Assembly: GCA_963971425.1 (NCBI GenBank)
Contig: OZ020515.1
Span: 32,933,856 to 32,997,855 of the forward strand
Direction: 5' to 3'
DNA: 64,000 bases
Origin: Bryoerythrophyllum caledonicum
Taxonomy: Eukaryota; Streptophyta; Bryopsida; Pottiales; Pottiaceae
A model generated the notes under the pieces. That model saw nothing but the letters and a program-made list of their open reading frames with translations. It was not told the DNA's origin and did not search any database. Shown here in pieces: positions 41,307 through 53,186 of the stretch (the stretch's first letter is position 1; each line of letters begins with the position of its first letter). Position numbers and translations under genes: made by a program.

Positions 41307-44300
41307 TGTCATAGTTTGCAGAGTCAGTATTCCTCCGGAATGCACTCAATCGTTACTAAGTACTTCCAAAGTAAACCACTCCGGTTTCGTTCCCACAGAG
41401 ATCTATTTTTCCTTTCAAATTATCCAAAACTATTGATCACCTAGGTTAGTTATTCTATTCCGTAAAGGAACCGGATCCTTAAACCGTAAACCGGTTTACG
41501 AAACTTATCCAGAATGTACCGGAACTAGTTCCCGGAAGTTATGTACAGTTGTTTCCGGAAATGATTTCCGAAAAAAACAGGTGGGTAGTTTGATTTACCT
41601 CTGTTTCCCTTCAGAGCGGCTTCCGGAAGGTTTAAGCGAGTGACCGGAAGGCCACTGATCCTATTTTGTGTAAGTGGCCGGATTCCCCACTGCCTTGTGA
41701 CTTTAAGTGGCTAGACACCCACTGCCCCGGATTTTATAGTGCCCGGACAATCACTCTCCTCCTTATCTACTAACCGGTGATGTGGTGTTGATTCTAGACT
41801 TAACTCTCACGACATCTGAAAGGCCTTCCGGATGCGGTCACACAAAGATAAGTCCGGACTACAATGACGTTCCGGTAGCACTCTCGTAGCACTCTGAAGA
41901 TAGTGTTATTGTTTTACTTGGGAGGACTCCTAGGCTCACATAGCACGTTTTTCCTATCGTGGGGGTAAACTCCGGTTTTGGAGACCGGAATCCGGGTTCA
42001 CACGAGATATTCCGTGCCCTAGAGACTACCAGGAACACCTCTGCAATATATCTCTTCCCCTCCTGGTTCTTTCGGACTCTGGAGACTACCAGGAACGCCT
42101 CTGCACTCTCCTCCAGTTATTCCGGACACTCCCCTACTGGGAATCTAAACCGGCTCACTCCTTAGTTCATCAAAACATCCTTCTCTTCACAGAAATCTAC
42201 GTAAAACGTACTACGACAATAGACCTTGCTCCTTACAAGAGAACACCATATGTCGCACAAAACTAGGTAGCAAATCTAGTGATAGCTCCGGAATATATTC
42301 AAACATAAGGAAAACAAGATTTTGAGTTGAGAAAACTCATTATACTAACTACTAAGAAATCAACTTGATCTTCACACTACCTTATCTGCAAAAAATCCGG
42401 AAAATCTAATCTAGAAAATCTTATCCCAAAAGGTCCGGGATTTCAAACCTGAGATCCGAAAATTGTGGATCTCAGATTCGATTTTTCCGCCGGCCATAAT
42501 TCTAAGTTTCCGGTTTGACAGACAGCTCGGTAGTCGAGTGTAATTTGGAGCCCCATCGTTAATCGCTGCGACAAGTCTGATGACCGGAACTAACTAACCT
42601 CTAATTAAACTAACTACGAAGTCCTCTTGTTCTGTCCACTCCATCGCATCAGAGATGCTCCCACGGTCTGTTTTCTGCCACCTACCTTGTCCGGAGTTGG
42701 ATCCGGTACGGCTCCACTTCCGGAAGTTGGTGCTTCCGGCTCTCGTTGTTCGGTGAAAGCCGCCCCCTGCGTGCCCTTGTCTGTTGTACCGGTGGTAGTC
42801 CCCTCTACTGTCTTGGGGCTCGCGGCAACATTCGGATAGCCTCGGGACAGGGGAGAAGTAGTCTTATGGCGACCAGAGACGGCTCTTGGAACAATGCTGA
42901 AGGAAGAGGGGTCTTCCTAGACATCACTGGACTGTTGGGAGGGCCCCTGCCCTGTGGTCCGGGAGGATTCGTTTCCGGAGTTGCTACCGGCTCCTCCATA
43001 GGTTCCTTACCCTTCCCGGAGGGTTCCGGTGCCTGCTGTGATGGTCCGGTCGCCTCCGGGGAAGATGTAAGGTCGATGGTGGGGTTGGCCGCCGCCGGCT
43101 TCTCCGAAATGACGGAACTGGCTGCGTTGTTCGCCAGTAGTTGCATCTATCCCCATGCCTTCTCCATCTTCCGGCCGTGATCGAGAAGAAAACGGATGAT
43201 ATGGCCCCGGTTTACCTCACCTTCTTTCTCCAGATACTCGGTGAAGAGAAGGCTCCGGTTGACAGTGTCAACTGGAAAACTTAGAGCTGCTCGGACTTCA
43301 CCCAGGGCTTGAGCTGAGGCAACCGCCTTGTCTTCCGCTATCTTCCGGAGTACTTGGACCTCCTCCAAGGCTGCGTCCGCCTATGACAGTTCCTGCTGCA
43401 TTTTTGACCGGGCTTGAAGAAGGGTTCGTTGTTGTGCTTCCATCTGCTCCAGCCGGAAATCGCTCTCCCCAAGGGTCTTCAATCGAGGCAGGATCTCCTC
43501 CGAATTCTCAATCCGGAGCTCCCCCATAACGGCGTATATTAGGGCGGTGCTATCATTCAGGTGTTGGTTGATCCGGGTGGCTCTCCATGCGACATGTTGG
43601 AGTAGCTCCATGATGTCATCCTTGTTACTTCCGGTGAGTGTTGGCAGATCCGGAGTTGGACATCGCCCTGGCCGCTTCAAAGGCCCCGCCCCAGCATCAT
43701 CTTCAGCTTCCGGAGCGTGGTCCAGACGGGCGGATGGGGAACGCGCCGGTGGGGATTCCGGTTGGACCGAACGACTCTTCTTCCGCGACTGGGGTGTTTG
43801 CGCCGGAGCGGTCTCTGTGTCTTCATCCTCCTCCTCCTTACATCAGCCTCAACCCCTCCGTACCTTTGAATGGTGAATAGGGCCTCGTACTCGTCATGCT
43901 CCTCCGGTTTAAGTAACTCGTGCCGGTGGTAGAGGTGAGTCAGGTACGCCGGCAGCGGGGACCCTGCCTTCCGGTTCCGGTGAAGATTCTTGATCAGTCG
44001 CTCCACCAAGTCTTGCATGAAAGAGCCCCAATCGACCGTGATCTTCTCCCGCATGGCTCCCAAGAACGTTGCCGCCCACTTCAGTACCAAGCGTTTGGGT
44101 TTCTCCGGGTGAAAAATAGGGTTTAGAAACCCTATTACAATCCGGGCTCTTGGGTCAGCCAGGTCGTCGATGGAATACCCTTCTTTTGGATCAGCTGGCC
44201 CCCGGAACTCTTTATCCGTGAGCTCGTCCTTCCGCTCCGCCACCTTGATGACCCCATCGGCAAAAGCATACGTCCGCTTCCAGTCTGTCCGTGTCCATTT

Positions 44301-45113
44301 CTCCGGGTGCGCTCGTATACTACCGTCGTACTGGTTATCCGGAGCTCCGGTCAGCTCCGTCACGACCTTCTCGTCTTTCGTTCTCCATGCTGCGGCTATC
44401 AGACCGGAGTTCCCCATGATGTCCAGGAAGTGGAACAACGTATGAAGATCACGGTCCGCCGTGGGGTACTCCGGTATCACCCTCACGATGGGTGGTCCTC
44501 CGGTGGCAGTGCTCTTCACCTTCTCCTGTTTCCCTGCCCGTTCACCGGCCATGGTGCTCTTCCCGTCGAACCTGCACGCACTGACCTCACAAGGACTCTC
44601 CACTACTGCCGGATGCTTGACGAGCAACCGGTTTAAGAAACCAGCAGAAGGAAGCAGGAGAAAAAGGAATCGAAAAAATGCGGGGGAAGGTAAGAAGAGG
44701 AAGAAGAAGATAACTGATTTTGGAAGTTCCGTCGGTTGCTCTTTTAACAACGGCCCTAAGGTACGGGATTCTCCAACGGTAGTGACGTCATTATCTCAGT
44801 TTATTTTAACGGCTCTGATGTCACCATCCCCATTATGACGGTTTGTGTAACGGGTATCTACTGATTCTTTCTCCCGGTTGTAGGTTCTTCCGGGTAGCTC
44901 ACCTCATGACCGGGTCCGGCCGTGACCAGCCATCCGGATTACGCACTTTGATAGAGCTTTGAAGGACTTAACCGGTCCGACCATTTCCTTATCTTCTAAT
45001 TTCTGATTCCGTACTACATTACTTACTTCTACTCATCTTTTACCACTAATTTTTTTTATTTAAACCCTTTTTTTACGGTTAACTTCCGGAAATCGATGGG
45101 ACGGCTTCCCACA
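41307..45113 (-). mobile_element. Complete 3.8-kb gag-family element, copy B, with 5-bp target duplication
   Basis: Flanked by TCTAC at 41302-41306 and 45114-45118. Termini on the plus strand are TGTCATAGTTTGC and CGGCTTCCCACA, so TG...CA as in LTR elements. No direct terminal repeats are present: the terminal block (41307-42567) occurs at one end only, with the leader (44560-45113) at the other. The gag-like ORF is on the minus strand. The element lies inside the older copy E, between its truncated gag and its terminal block. Confidence 0.7.
42805..44552 (-). pseudogene. Gag-like protein, copy B
   Basis: Best-preserved N-terminus of the family. MAGERAGKQEKVK at 44552, then RVIPEYPTADRDLHTLFHFL, YDGSIRAHPEKW, FLNPIFHPEKPKRLVLKWAA, FLGAMREKITVDWG, PEEHDEYEALFTIQRYGG. 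A frameshift at about 43850 and a stop at 43381 follow, then SAQALGEVRAALSFPVDTVN, a TAG after MEKAWG, and QLLANNAASSV into a Pro/Ser-rich tail. Role inferred as structural (gag-like). No protease, RT or integrase follows, so the element is non-autonomous. Confidence 0.6.
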
Positions 45114-45118
45114 TCTAC

Positions 45119-45341
45119 GAACTGCAACAACCTCCTCCCGGATGCCCCATGCGACTTCGAGCAAGCCGGTGCAGCCCATGGTCTTCAAGCTCTCCTTGAG
45201 CAAGTTGTACTGGTCTAGGTCCGTAGGGATCTCTGGAAGAACCCGTGTCAAAGGGGGAAGTACCGCAACCCGCTCTTCGTCCCTCCGTCCACGCCCATCT
45301 CTATCCGTCCTCTTCTTCTTTGCCATAGGGACCGTCTTCAT
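45119..45341 (-). pseudogene. Gag-like protein, copy E, N-terminal remnant
   Basis: MKTVPMAKKKRTDRDGRG at 45341, through LKTMGCTGLLEVAWGIREEV, ending where element B inserted (GCAGTTCGTAGA). With B removed the sequence runs into GTGAGTATTCC of the terminal block at 41301, exactly as at 17885/17886. Confidence 0.6.
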
Positions 45342-45828
45342 GAGGCCTGCCTACTTCCTCACGTTCTCTATAGGTTGTCCCTGCCTCACCGACCTCTCAA
45401 AAACCCTCTCTAACGGACAGACGTCCATTCTAACCGTCTATCTACAAACTTCAACGGCCAGCGGTTAGGTAAACGCGAGGGTGAGAGAGAGAAAGAGCGT
45501 TGGAGCGAAACCGCAACATGCGAAGAAGAATGGGTTTCTCCTCGCGCCACAGCCTTTTGTAGTCCGGCCGTTAGTACAGCTCATGATGACACCTGATGGT
45601 GACAGTTCTGGATGACAGTTCCGGAGGACAGACTATCCCGGAATTCCGTTAAGTACTCCGGCCCTGCATTTTGCAACTTTAGGCTCAATTAGGGTTTGCA
45701 ACCGGGTCCATCCGTCTTTATTCTTACAAATTGACTATAGGTTTTATTCTAGCACGAACTATCGTAACTATTTAACTAATTTTTTTGTTTTTGTCGGATT
45801 TTTAGGTTAACTTCCGGCACCATGTGGG
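45342..45828 (-). promoter_or_regulatory. Leader of gag copy E
   Basis: Homologous to 37608-38090. It contains AAAAAAATTAGTTAAATAG and an ACTACAAAAGG TATA-like box (about 45555), and begins in gene orientation with TGGTGCCGGAAGTTAACC, a possible primer-binding site directly after the block end. Confidence 0.4.
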
Positions 45829-46497
45829 GACGGAGTCCCACAATTCCGGTTGAGGTAGGAATCTCCTCCTTTGGTAGGGAAAAAGCTTGATGTGTATGTC
45901 TAGGAGATTCACTTGCAAGCTGTAAAACTCACTTAGTAGAACCACTGTAGTACTGACCGGAATGTCATTGTAGTCCGGATTTACATAAGCGTGACCGCGT
46001 TCGGATGGCCATCCGGATGTTGTGAGAGTGTGGGTCCGACAAACAACAATCATCTACCGGTTAGCGGATTAGGGAGAGTGAGTGTCTAGCCACTTTAAGT
46101 TACGAGGCAGTGGATGTTAAGCAACTTTTAGCCACAAGACAGTGGGGAATCCGGGCACTTATACAAAATAGGATCAGTGGCCTTCCGGTCACTCGTTTAA
46201 ACTGTCCAGAAGACTCTCTGAGAAGGAACAGAGATAAATCAAATCTCTTTCAGCTTTCCGGAAATTAGTTCCGGAAGCTATTGTAAGACCTCTAGAATCC
46301 GAAAGGATCCGGATCTTTAGCAAAAGAATGAATAGGAAAGCTAACCTGCAGAGTAGTGTTTGGTAGTTTAGTTTTGTCTATCTTTTAGAGAAAGAACAAT
46401 AGGTCTCTTTGGAAACGACACCGAAGCGGTTTACTTTGGTTGTACTTAATGACAATTGAGTGCTAACCGGAGGAATATTGACCCGACGACTTGCAAC
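45829..46497 (-). repeat. LTR-like terminal block, short form
   Basis: 669 bp. In minus orientation it runs TGCAAGTCGTCGGGTCAATA ... GGACTCCGTCCCCACA, so TG...CA, immediately followed by TGGTGCCGG. This is the one place where block, candidate primer-binding site and gag are in the order expected of a 5' LTR. It abuts the broken copia element at 46501. Confidence 0.5.
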
Positions 46498-46500
46498 GTG

Positions 46501-48003
46501 ATTCATCTTTGCCAAGGGTCAAGCCACTTATGATGCTTTGAAGAAAATGTACACAACTCACATTCAAATGACAAAATCGACGATGCCAAAGCTCCATGGC
46601 GCCATTTTTGCTTGATGACTGTGCCAAAGTGGCCGCATTCGCCTCCTACACCTTGGTGAAGGCCGCTTCCTTTAGGTTGTCTTCACGAGGTGCTACGGCA
46701 AGAACGTCTCCATTTAGTGCCTTTATTGAGCACCCGTCTACATTGGATTGCACTTTCATACCGCTTGACACAAGCTTGCTCACCGAGAGCAAGCTTGCTT
46801 GCAACTTGGGCACATGGAGGATGTCCTCCATAGTCATCCTCTTCGAACGCCTCCAAACGAGCACTTTGACAGCAATGGCACAGACAACAATGGCATCCAC
46901 AACACTATCATTATCCAAATGCACGATGCGTAATAGAATTACCTCATACATATGAAATGCCATCTGATGTGGTGTCATGTGTTTTGTGGTGCCCGAATTC
47001 AAAATCCACTTATAAATGGACTTGGAATGAGGTCCACCTTTAGTTGCAAATACGTAGTCATTGTCCTCTTTGGCATGGTTGGTATTCTCCTTCTCATTTG
47101 CTTGGTTTGCATTGTCCCGCTCCCCTTTCTTCGGCTTGAAGCAATTTTGTGCAAAATGGCCCGGTTTGTCACAATTGTTATTGGAACATATTCATAACAT
47201 ATGCATCCCTTTGAGTGTTTTTAACATCCAAAACACCCAAGAATTCACTCGTAGATCGTTCCAAGGATTCTGGTGAAATTAGCCAATTTGTAGGACAATC
47301 CGATCATTCTCTCCTATCTTTTCTTCCTCTTATTCTTCTCATAATCAACCGCAATCCTCTCACCCATCTCTTCTAGCTAATCAAATTGTACTTCCTCCTT
47401 TCTTATTTCTGGAGATGATTTCCGGATCCGGAAGGATCTAACCACAGTGATTCAGCTCTAGTTTTCCCTAATGATATTTGCTATCAGAAGACACGTCCTA
47501 GTAGGAGAGCAACAGTGTTCAAAACTCTCTTCTCGTAGATTAGAGAAGCAAAATATTCCACTAGAAGTGAACGAGTTGATTTGGAAGTGCCTTCACTTGG
47601 TTGATGTGGATCAACAAGTCATCACCTTCTTACATCTTGATTGTGAAGAACTTGTGATGAATGATGAGGATATTGGACAAGCTCTTTGTTTTGTGGATGT
47701 TGCATAAAGTCTTTTATGCTTCCGCCGATCCTTGGCAACTCTTGATATGAGCAAGTTGGTTGTCCACCTTTAGTTGTCCACGATGACGAACATGGCCTTC
47801 TTCACACGCCGATTGTAGTTTATTATGACCTTTGGATCATCGTTGGAGGATAGAGGTTCTTTGGAGTCCTCAACAATCTCCCAAAGGTCCATGGACTCCA
47901 ACACCATCTCCATCTTGAACTTCCAAACGTTAAAGTTGTCCTCCTTGAACTTGTCAATGGCCCTAGCACTCTCATTCTTAAATGTAGCCATGTTGACACT
48001 CAA
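46501..48003 (-). pseudogene. Ty1/copia gag-protease fragment
   Basis: In order on the minus strand: gag (FKEDNFNVWKFKMEMVLESM), zinc-knuckle remnant NCDKPGHFAQNCFKPKK, protease WILNSGTTKHMTPHQMAF (active-site Asp of DSG replaced by Asn), then ILHVPKLQASLLSVSKLVSS and the GAG-pre-integrase motif ELWHRRFCHLNVS. It stops at 46501, where the LTR-like block begins, so integrase, RT and RNase H are missing. Several stops and frameshifts occur in between. Confidence 0.8.
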
Positions 48004-48700
48004 ATGGCCAAGATCAGCCCTTTTATGCTACTAATGTACACTAACGCACCTCAATCACTCAATTGAGCCTCTTCAAGGCTCCATGGTGCACATATGCACC
48101 TCAAACTTTCAAATCAACCCCTTTTAAGGCTATAATGGACAATTAAGCACCTTACACACTCAAATCAGCCCCTTCAAGGTTGTAATGTGCAAGTTCAATA
48201 AAATGAGTCACTACTAAGCGCAAATATGTAAAGATACAACTCAAACATTCATATCAAGTTTGTCTAGACTCAAATGAACACCTTTGCGCCTCTGTCAAAC
48301 AAATTAGCTCCTTCTTTGCTCATACAAGCAAATAAGGACTTCAATGACCTCAATAAGCTTCACGTAAACTACAATGTGCAACTAAGCACGTCAATCACTC
48401 AAAACAACATCATTTGAGAGCAAACAAGCACATCCACCATGAATGAACACTTAAAAGGTTCAAAAGCTTGAATGTGGACAACCGTTGCTCTTGCAACTCC
48501 TTGTACCTTCCCAATCGCCTCAAATGCTCCAACTAAGCCTTTATGCACTCCAATGCTCAAATTGACACCTTGTGCACCTCCAATGCTTCAAATGAAACTT
48601 TGTGCACCTCCAATGATCAAAATATGCCCTCGTGCACCTCCACAACTGAAAATCAGCCCTCAAGCTCCTCAAGCACTCAAAACCTTTGAATATCTCCTAG
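48004..48700. other. Copia 5' region, no gene
   Basis: A run of loosely repeated words such as CTCAAATCAGCCCCTTCAAGG and GCACCTCCAATGCTCAAA (48050-48690). Low complexity with no coding frame of note. Confidence 0.4.
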
Positions 48701-48703
48701 ACC

Positions 48704-48729
48704 ATAGAACTAGATATTGATAACTAGTA
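48704..48729 (+). repeat. 26-bp inverted repeat, left arm
   Basis: ATAGAACTAGATATTGAT... to 48729 is the exact reverse complement of 49493-49518. The arms bound 815 bp. Confidence 0.85.
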
Positions 48730-49492
48730 TTGCAACAAAACTCTACACTTGCAACTCACATGAGTGGGCCTATAATCTATTGAAGTAATAAGAAGTAGAG
48801 AGATAGTTGCACAAGCAAAGAAACATACAAAGAAGTACAAACAATGCTTGGAGTGAGATGTAAATTCCTTCTTTCAAAAGTCTTTACTTACAGTAGAACT
48901 TCGTGGCAAGCTTTTTCAATACATTGGACACATGGCGATCCGACATCACGTGTCCATCCACATGCCCCTTGCTAACTAATGCATGGGACACAGTGCGCAT
49001 AGATTTCATGCAACCATCCATGTATCCTTGCTTATTCCATGGACGACACATAGGTTGGTCCTACCTCTTTGACCATGTCTCATGTTAATTCACCTCCCTC
49101 CGTTTTCTCCCCTTTTACTTTCCTTCTATATATATCTGAATACATAACTATTTACACCATCGTAATAACTACAAGCAACTCTAAACTCCAACATTTGAGA
49201 CTTTGAAGAATTCTTGGAGCAAAGACCAAATTAGATTCTTTCACATAAGGAGCATTGAAGCACTTCAAAAGGTAGTTTTATCTTCACTTTTAGAAGATTT
49301 TCCTCCATCCACTGTAGGTTTTTTCTTTTAGTTAGCTTAGTTAGAGGAATCTCGTCAAAGTACTATAAAATAAATTATTTTTTTCAATTAATTTAGTTGA
49401 ATACTGGTTTATATCTTTTTTGATTTCAACCTTTATCTTTATATGCGTAAAATTTTATTTTGAAATCTTACAAGTGTTATTTCAATAATTGT
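48730..49492. other. Interior between 26-bp inverted repeats
   Basis: AT-rich; contains TATATATATCTG (about 49128-49139), a good TATA box on the plus strand, downstream of CTCCCTCCGTTTTCTCC. No gene. No target duplication is visible outside the arms. Confidence 0.4.
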
Positions 49493-49518
49493 TACTAGTT
49501 ATCAATATCTAGTTCTAT
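49493..49518 (-). repeat. 26-bp inverted repeat, right arm
   Basis: Perfect partner of 48704-48729. Confidence 0.85.
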
Positions 49519-49735
49519 AAGTGTCAATTGTTCCAACTCTATATGTGTTATAGTGTTTTTGCTCCCGACCTGTATCATATATAGAGTTCCAATTGTATAT
49601 CGGTATAAAATTTAAGACTTGTGTATTGCAAAAATTCAACACAAAGAGAAGTCTATGTTTGTTGATCTTTTAAACTCAAGCAAGGAGAAAACCTTTATTC
49701 TTCAATTCAAACATTATAATCTTTTGATTTGTGGA

Positions 49736-49800
49736 CACTACGGGAAATCGGCCTATAAATGACTACAGCACAAATGACTAGCCAGAAAACAATTACTACA
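49736..49800 (+). mobile_element. CACTA-type terminus, partner not found
   Basis: CACTACGGGAAATCGGCCT is a typical plant CACTA end, followed by ATGACTACAG / ATGACTAG subterminal words. No inverted partner (…TTCCCGTAGTG) was found in the window, so the element is truncated or extends in a form I could not recognise. Confidence 0.5.
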
Positions 49801-50029
49801 GAATTACTCAGGATCTGCAGACGATGCTTGGATCTAGCTAATTAGTTGCCCTAGTCATTTTACAGTAATTTAAGTTTTTGCGAGTAGAGAGGTGATGAAA
49901 ACCATGTGACGGCCAACATTGTTCATATCGTCATCCCAGTGTTTTCATCCATGCTTCATCTGGTAGTGTTGACGTGGCAAGAAGGTGAGTGACCAGGGTT
50001 GTGCCTTAGTGATTCATTAGTGGTACGTT

Positions 50030-51770
50030 TGAAAAGAATTACTCTCTCACTAGAAAATACTTAGCTACAGTAATAATGTTAGAACTCAAAAATAACTCAT
50101 GGGTATTTTTAGAAAATTGCTGAAGTAGATGGACATTGTCTACTTCTTTTGGACATTGCTGATGTGGCAAATAGGTGATGACTTGGATTGTATTCCAGTA
50201 CTTCCTCAGTAATACATTTGACACAAATTACTATGTCGCTGGAATATAACTTGGCACAATTATATATTGTACAATTCAAAAGCAACTCATGGGTATTGTA
50301 AAATAACTCATGGATATTTAAAAAAAGTCCTAGACCTGTATGATGTCTACTTCCATTTGACACTAGTGATGTGGGAAGTAGGTGGTGACTTGGATTGTAT
50401 TCCAATAATTCCTTGGTAATACATTTCGCACAAATCACTGCATCATCGGGAAATAACTCGGCACAGTAATATATTTTATAACTGAAAAATTACTAGTGGA
50501 TAATTTTTATAAACTGCTCACGTGGATGAATGCCCATTTCCATTTGACATTTCTGATGTAGCAATTAGGGGTGATTTGGATTGTATGCTAGTAATTCTTT
50601 AGTGATACACTAGCAGTTGGCGCTTGCTTTGCAACGCATTTGTTCAACCATTTTAATGTAGTTTTTATATCACAAAATATAAAAAAGAAAGGTGACAACA
50701 ATCTACATAAAATATAAATATGTCTTTGAAACCTATGCATGAATTTTAATAATGTAATAGAATGAAATTTATTAAAAAAATTAGGTTTTAGATTTTTTGC
50801 ATTTTAACATGGGATTTCAAAAATGTTATGAACGTCAAATTTGTAATCAAGAGTTTCAAATTTATTTTGGATAAGCTCAAATTGCAACACACAAATGCAA
50901 ATTTCACACACCCACAAACTCAACTTGCAATTACAATGTCAATTTCACACACCCCCAAACTCAATTTGCAATTACAATCTCAAAACTTACAATCTCACCT
51001 CAAAACTTGTAATTTCAATCTCCACAACTCGAATATGCAATTTTGCAACTCCAACTTTGTATGCCAACCTCCAAGATCACAACTCCAACTTCACAACTTT
51101 TTCACTCCAAGTTTACAACTCATAATTTACAATTCAATCTTTTAGTGTTTAGCTGAAAAAAAATTTGAATGTCAAATTTGTAATCAAGAGCACAAATTGC
51201 AACACACAAATGCAAATTTGTTGCATCCAAAAACTCAAGCTAATGCTTTGCAATGCAGTAGTCCAACCATTTTAATGTAGTTTTTATATTACAAACTGTA
51301 TTAAAAAAAAAGCTAACATGATTCACTGCGCGGTTGGTTGGACAATGAACTACGTGGTTGACTGCACCGTTCCTATAGTTCACCACACAGTTGACTGCGC
51401 GATTGATCGTTGCGTGGTTCAATGCGCGGATTATGATTTTAGTAGTATGATTTGAGACATATTACTGCGTCACTAGATAATTACTCAACACATTAATATA
51501 TTTTATAACTTTCAATTAAAACGTTAACACTTTAGACATTTTGCTGATGTGGATGGATGCATGGTTTTTTCAGATACTAATGACTTGGATTATGTCTAAG
51601 TCATTCATTAGTGATACATATAAAAGAATTATTGTGTCACTAAAAAATAACTAGGTCTAGTAATATATTTATAATTAAAAAGTTACTCGTGTATATTTTT
51701 TCTAGTTGTTGACGTAGATGGATGTCTATTTTTGTTTGACATTGATGATGTGTCAAATAGGTTAGTGTCA
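50030..51770 (+). repeat. Tandem array of about 170-205-bp units, split by a Helitron
   Basis: Units begin near 50036, 50226, 50432, 51455 and 51625 with AATTACT...GTC-CT-GAAAATA and contain ACTCATGGGTATTTTT, GCTGATGTGG and ACTTGGATTGTATTCCAGTA. Without the 841-bp Helitron the intervals are about 190, 206, 182 and 170. The array probably belongs to the CACTA-type element whose end is at 49736. Confidence 0.8.
50610..51450 (-). mobile_element. Non-autonomous Helitron, 841 bp, minus orientation
   Basis: In minus orientation it starts TCATACTACTAAAATC (51450) and ends CCAACTGCTAG (50610), with a GCGTTGCAAAGC hairpin (imperfect) before the CTAG. Flanks are A and T. Joining 50609 to 51451 restores GATACATTTGAGACATATTACT, which matches the other tandem units (AATACATTTGACACAAATTACT), so the boundaries are confirmed by an internal empty site. 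Related to 4614-5382 over most of its length. Confidence 0.9.
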
Positions 51771-51779
51771 AATTTGAAT

Positions 51780-52199
51780 GAAATATTTGAATGTTTGCCC
51801 ACAAAATTGAATTATTAAACTTTGTGGAAGCAATCAATGAAAAATGTATGCCAAAGAATGACAAGAGGAAAATATGCATACTATGTTATGATTATTGAAA
51901 GATTTCAAGTAGAAAAATAGAAATAGGGAGAGTTAAAGGATTAAGTAAGAGTTAGACTATGGAGAAATACAAGTGAAATATGAAATAGGTAGAAAAGTAG
52001 ATAAAGAAGGAATAGGAGTATGCAACTAGGTAGAAAAAAGAAAACCGGGATGGAAAATGCCCAACCAGATGAATGTTAGATTTAGGGTGACAAAAGGTGG
52101 CGGCCAGGGTTTGAGGGAGTGGCTTGCGAAGGCTTCCCTCCTCCCTCTCTCACTCCCTCTCTCTCTTCCAAGATGTGTGTAGAGTATGTGAAAGATGTC
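51780..52199. other. Spacer left of the methyltransferase retroelement
   Basis: AT-rich then CT-rich (CTCCCTCTCTCACTCCC, 52140-52170). No gene seen. Confidence 0.35.
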
Positions 52200-52427
52200 G
52201 TGCACAACCGCATCGTGCCAAGATAACATCGTGCTAATCAGGTGAGAACGCACAGTCAGAGACAACTCGAGAGTAACGGTGACATAACCACCACCGTTAC
52301 CTCTATTAAACAATAACATAATGCACACTTATACACTTTCAGCAATCGAGACTTGGGGAAAAGAAATAAATGACCCATGACCTCGTACACCAAGAAGTAG
52401 TAAACCGTCTCCAAGTACCCCTTTACT
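52200..52427 (+). repeat. 228-bp direct repeat, copy 1
   Basis: Runs from GTGCACAACCGCATCGTG to ACCCCTTTACT; nearly identical (a handful of differences) to 52802-53029. Confidence 0.85.
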
Positions 52428-52801
52428 AACAAACAAGTAGAAAATACTCATAAACTACACATAGTAAAGCCAATGCCATTCTTAAAGAATGGTCGCATAA
52501 TAACAATGAAGTTTAAGAAGTGCACGCACGCACGCACTCTCACTCCATCACATGGGAGACTCAACTTGAGAAAGGTGAGTCTCCCCACACTACACGTGGA
52601 GGTCATTTGGACTCCAAGTCCCAAATGAGGTGCCGAAAGACACCACCAAGGCCCTAAAAGTCAAAGAACACTAATACTAACTCTAATTAATAACTAAAGC
52701 TAGCATCTAGGTCTTCCTTGGGCCGTTTAACCTCCTAGTTGGTTTACAACGCGTACACCAACCTCCACAAACCCTCCAACGCGTCGAACCTGACAGCTGA
52801 C

Positions 52802-53029
52802 GTGCACAACCGCATCGTGTCAAGATAGCATCGTGCTAATCAGGTGAGAACGCACAGTCAGAGACAACTCGAGAGTAACGGTGACATAACCACCACCATT
52901 ACCTCTATTAAACAATAACATAATGCACACTTACACACTTTCAGCAATCGAGACTTGGGGAAAAGAAATAAATGACCCATGACCTCGTACACCAAGAAGT
53001 AGTAAGCGGTCTCTAAGTACCCCTTTACT
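52802..53029 (+). repeat. 228-bp direct repeat, copy 2
   Basis: Start-to-start distance 602 bp. The intervening 374 bp includes a GCAC microsatellite (about 52521-52536) and no gene. Possible short LTR pair of a TRIM-like element or a duplication within the 3' untranslated part of the gypsy element. Confidence 0.8.
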
Positions 53030-53186
53030 CGCCCCCTTCGCCCGTGCTGAAGCCCGTTTCACACCGGCGAACCACACAATTTACATATAAACTGAATGAT
53101 AACCGTGAATGAAAACCTCTCAAAACCATAGAACCAATGTGATCCACATGAAAAGACGCTAAAAGACTTAACAAACAGAGGGCTAG

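Noticed and set aside
38131-46497. Single inversion that split one element into copies C and E
   Set aside because: The two pieces overlap in the gag sequence (both contain the LLxV region) and differ there, so they are not halves of one copy.
52200-53029. TRIM retrotransposon called as such
   Set aside because: No TG...CA boundaries, primer-binding site or target duplication could be fixed.
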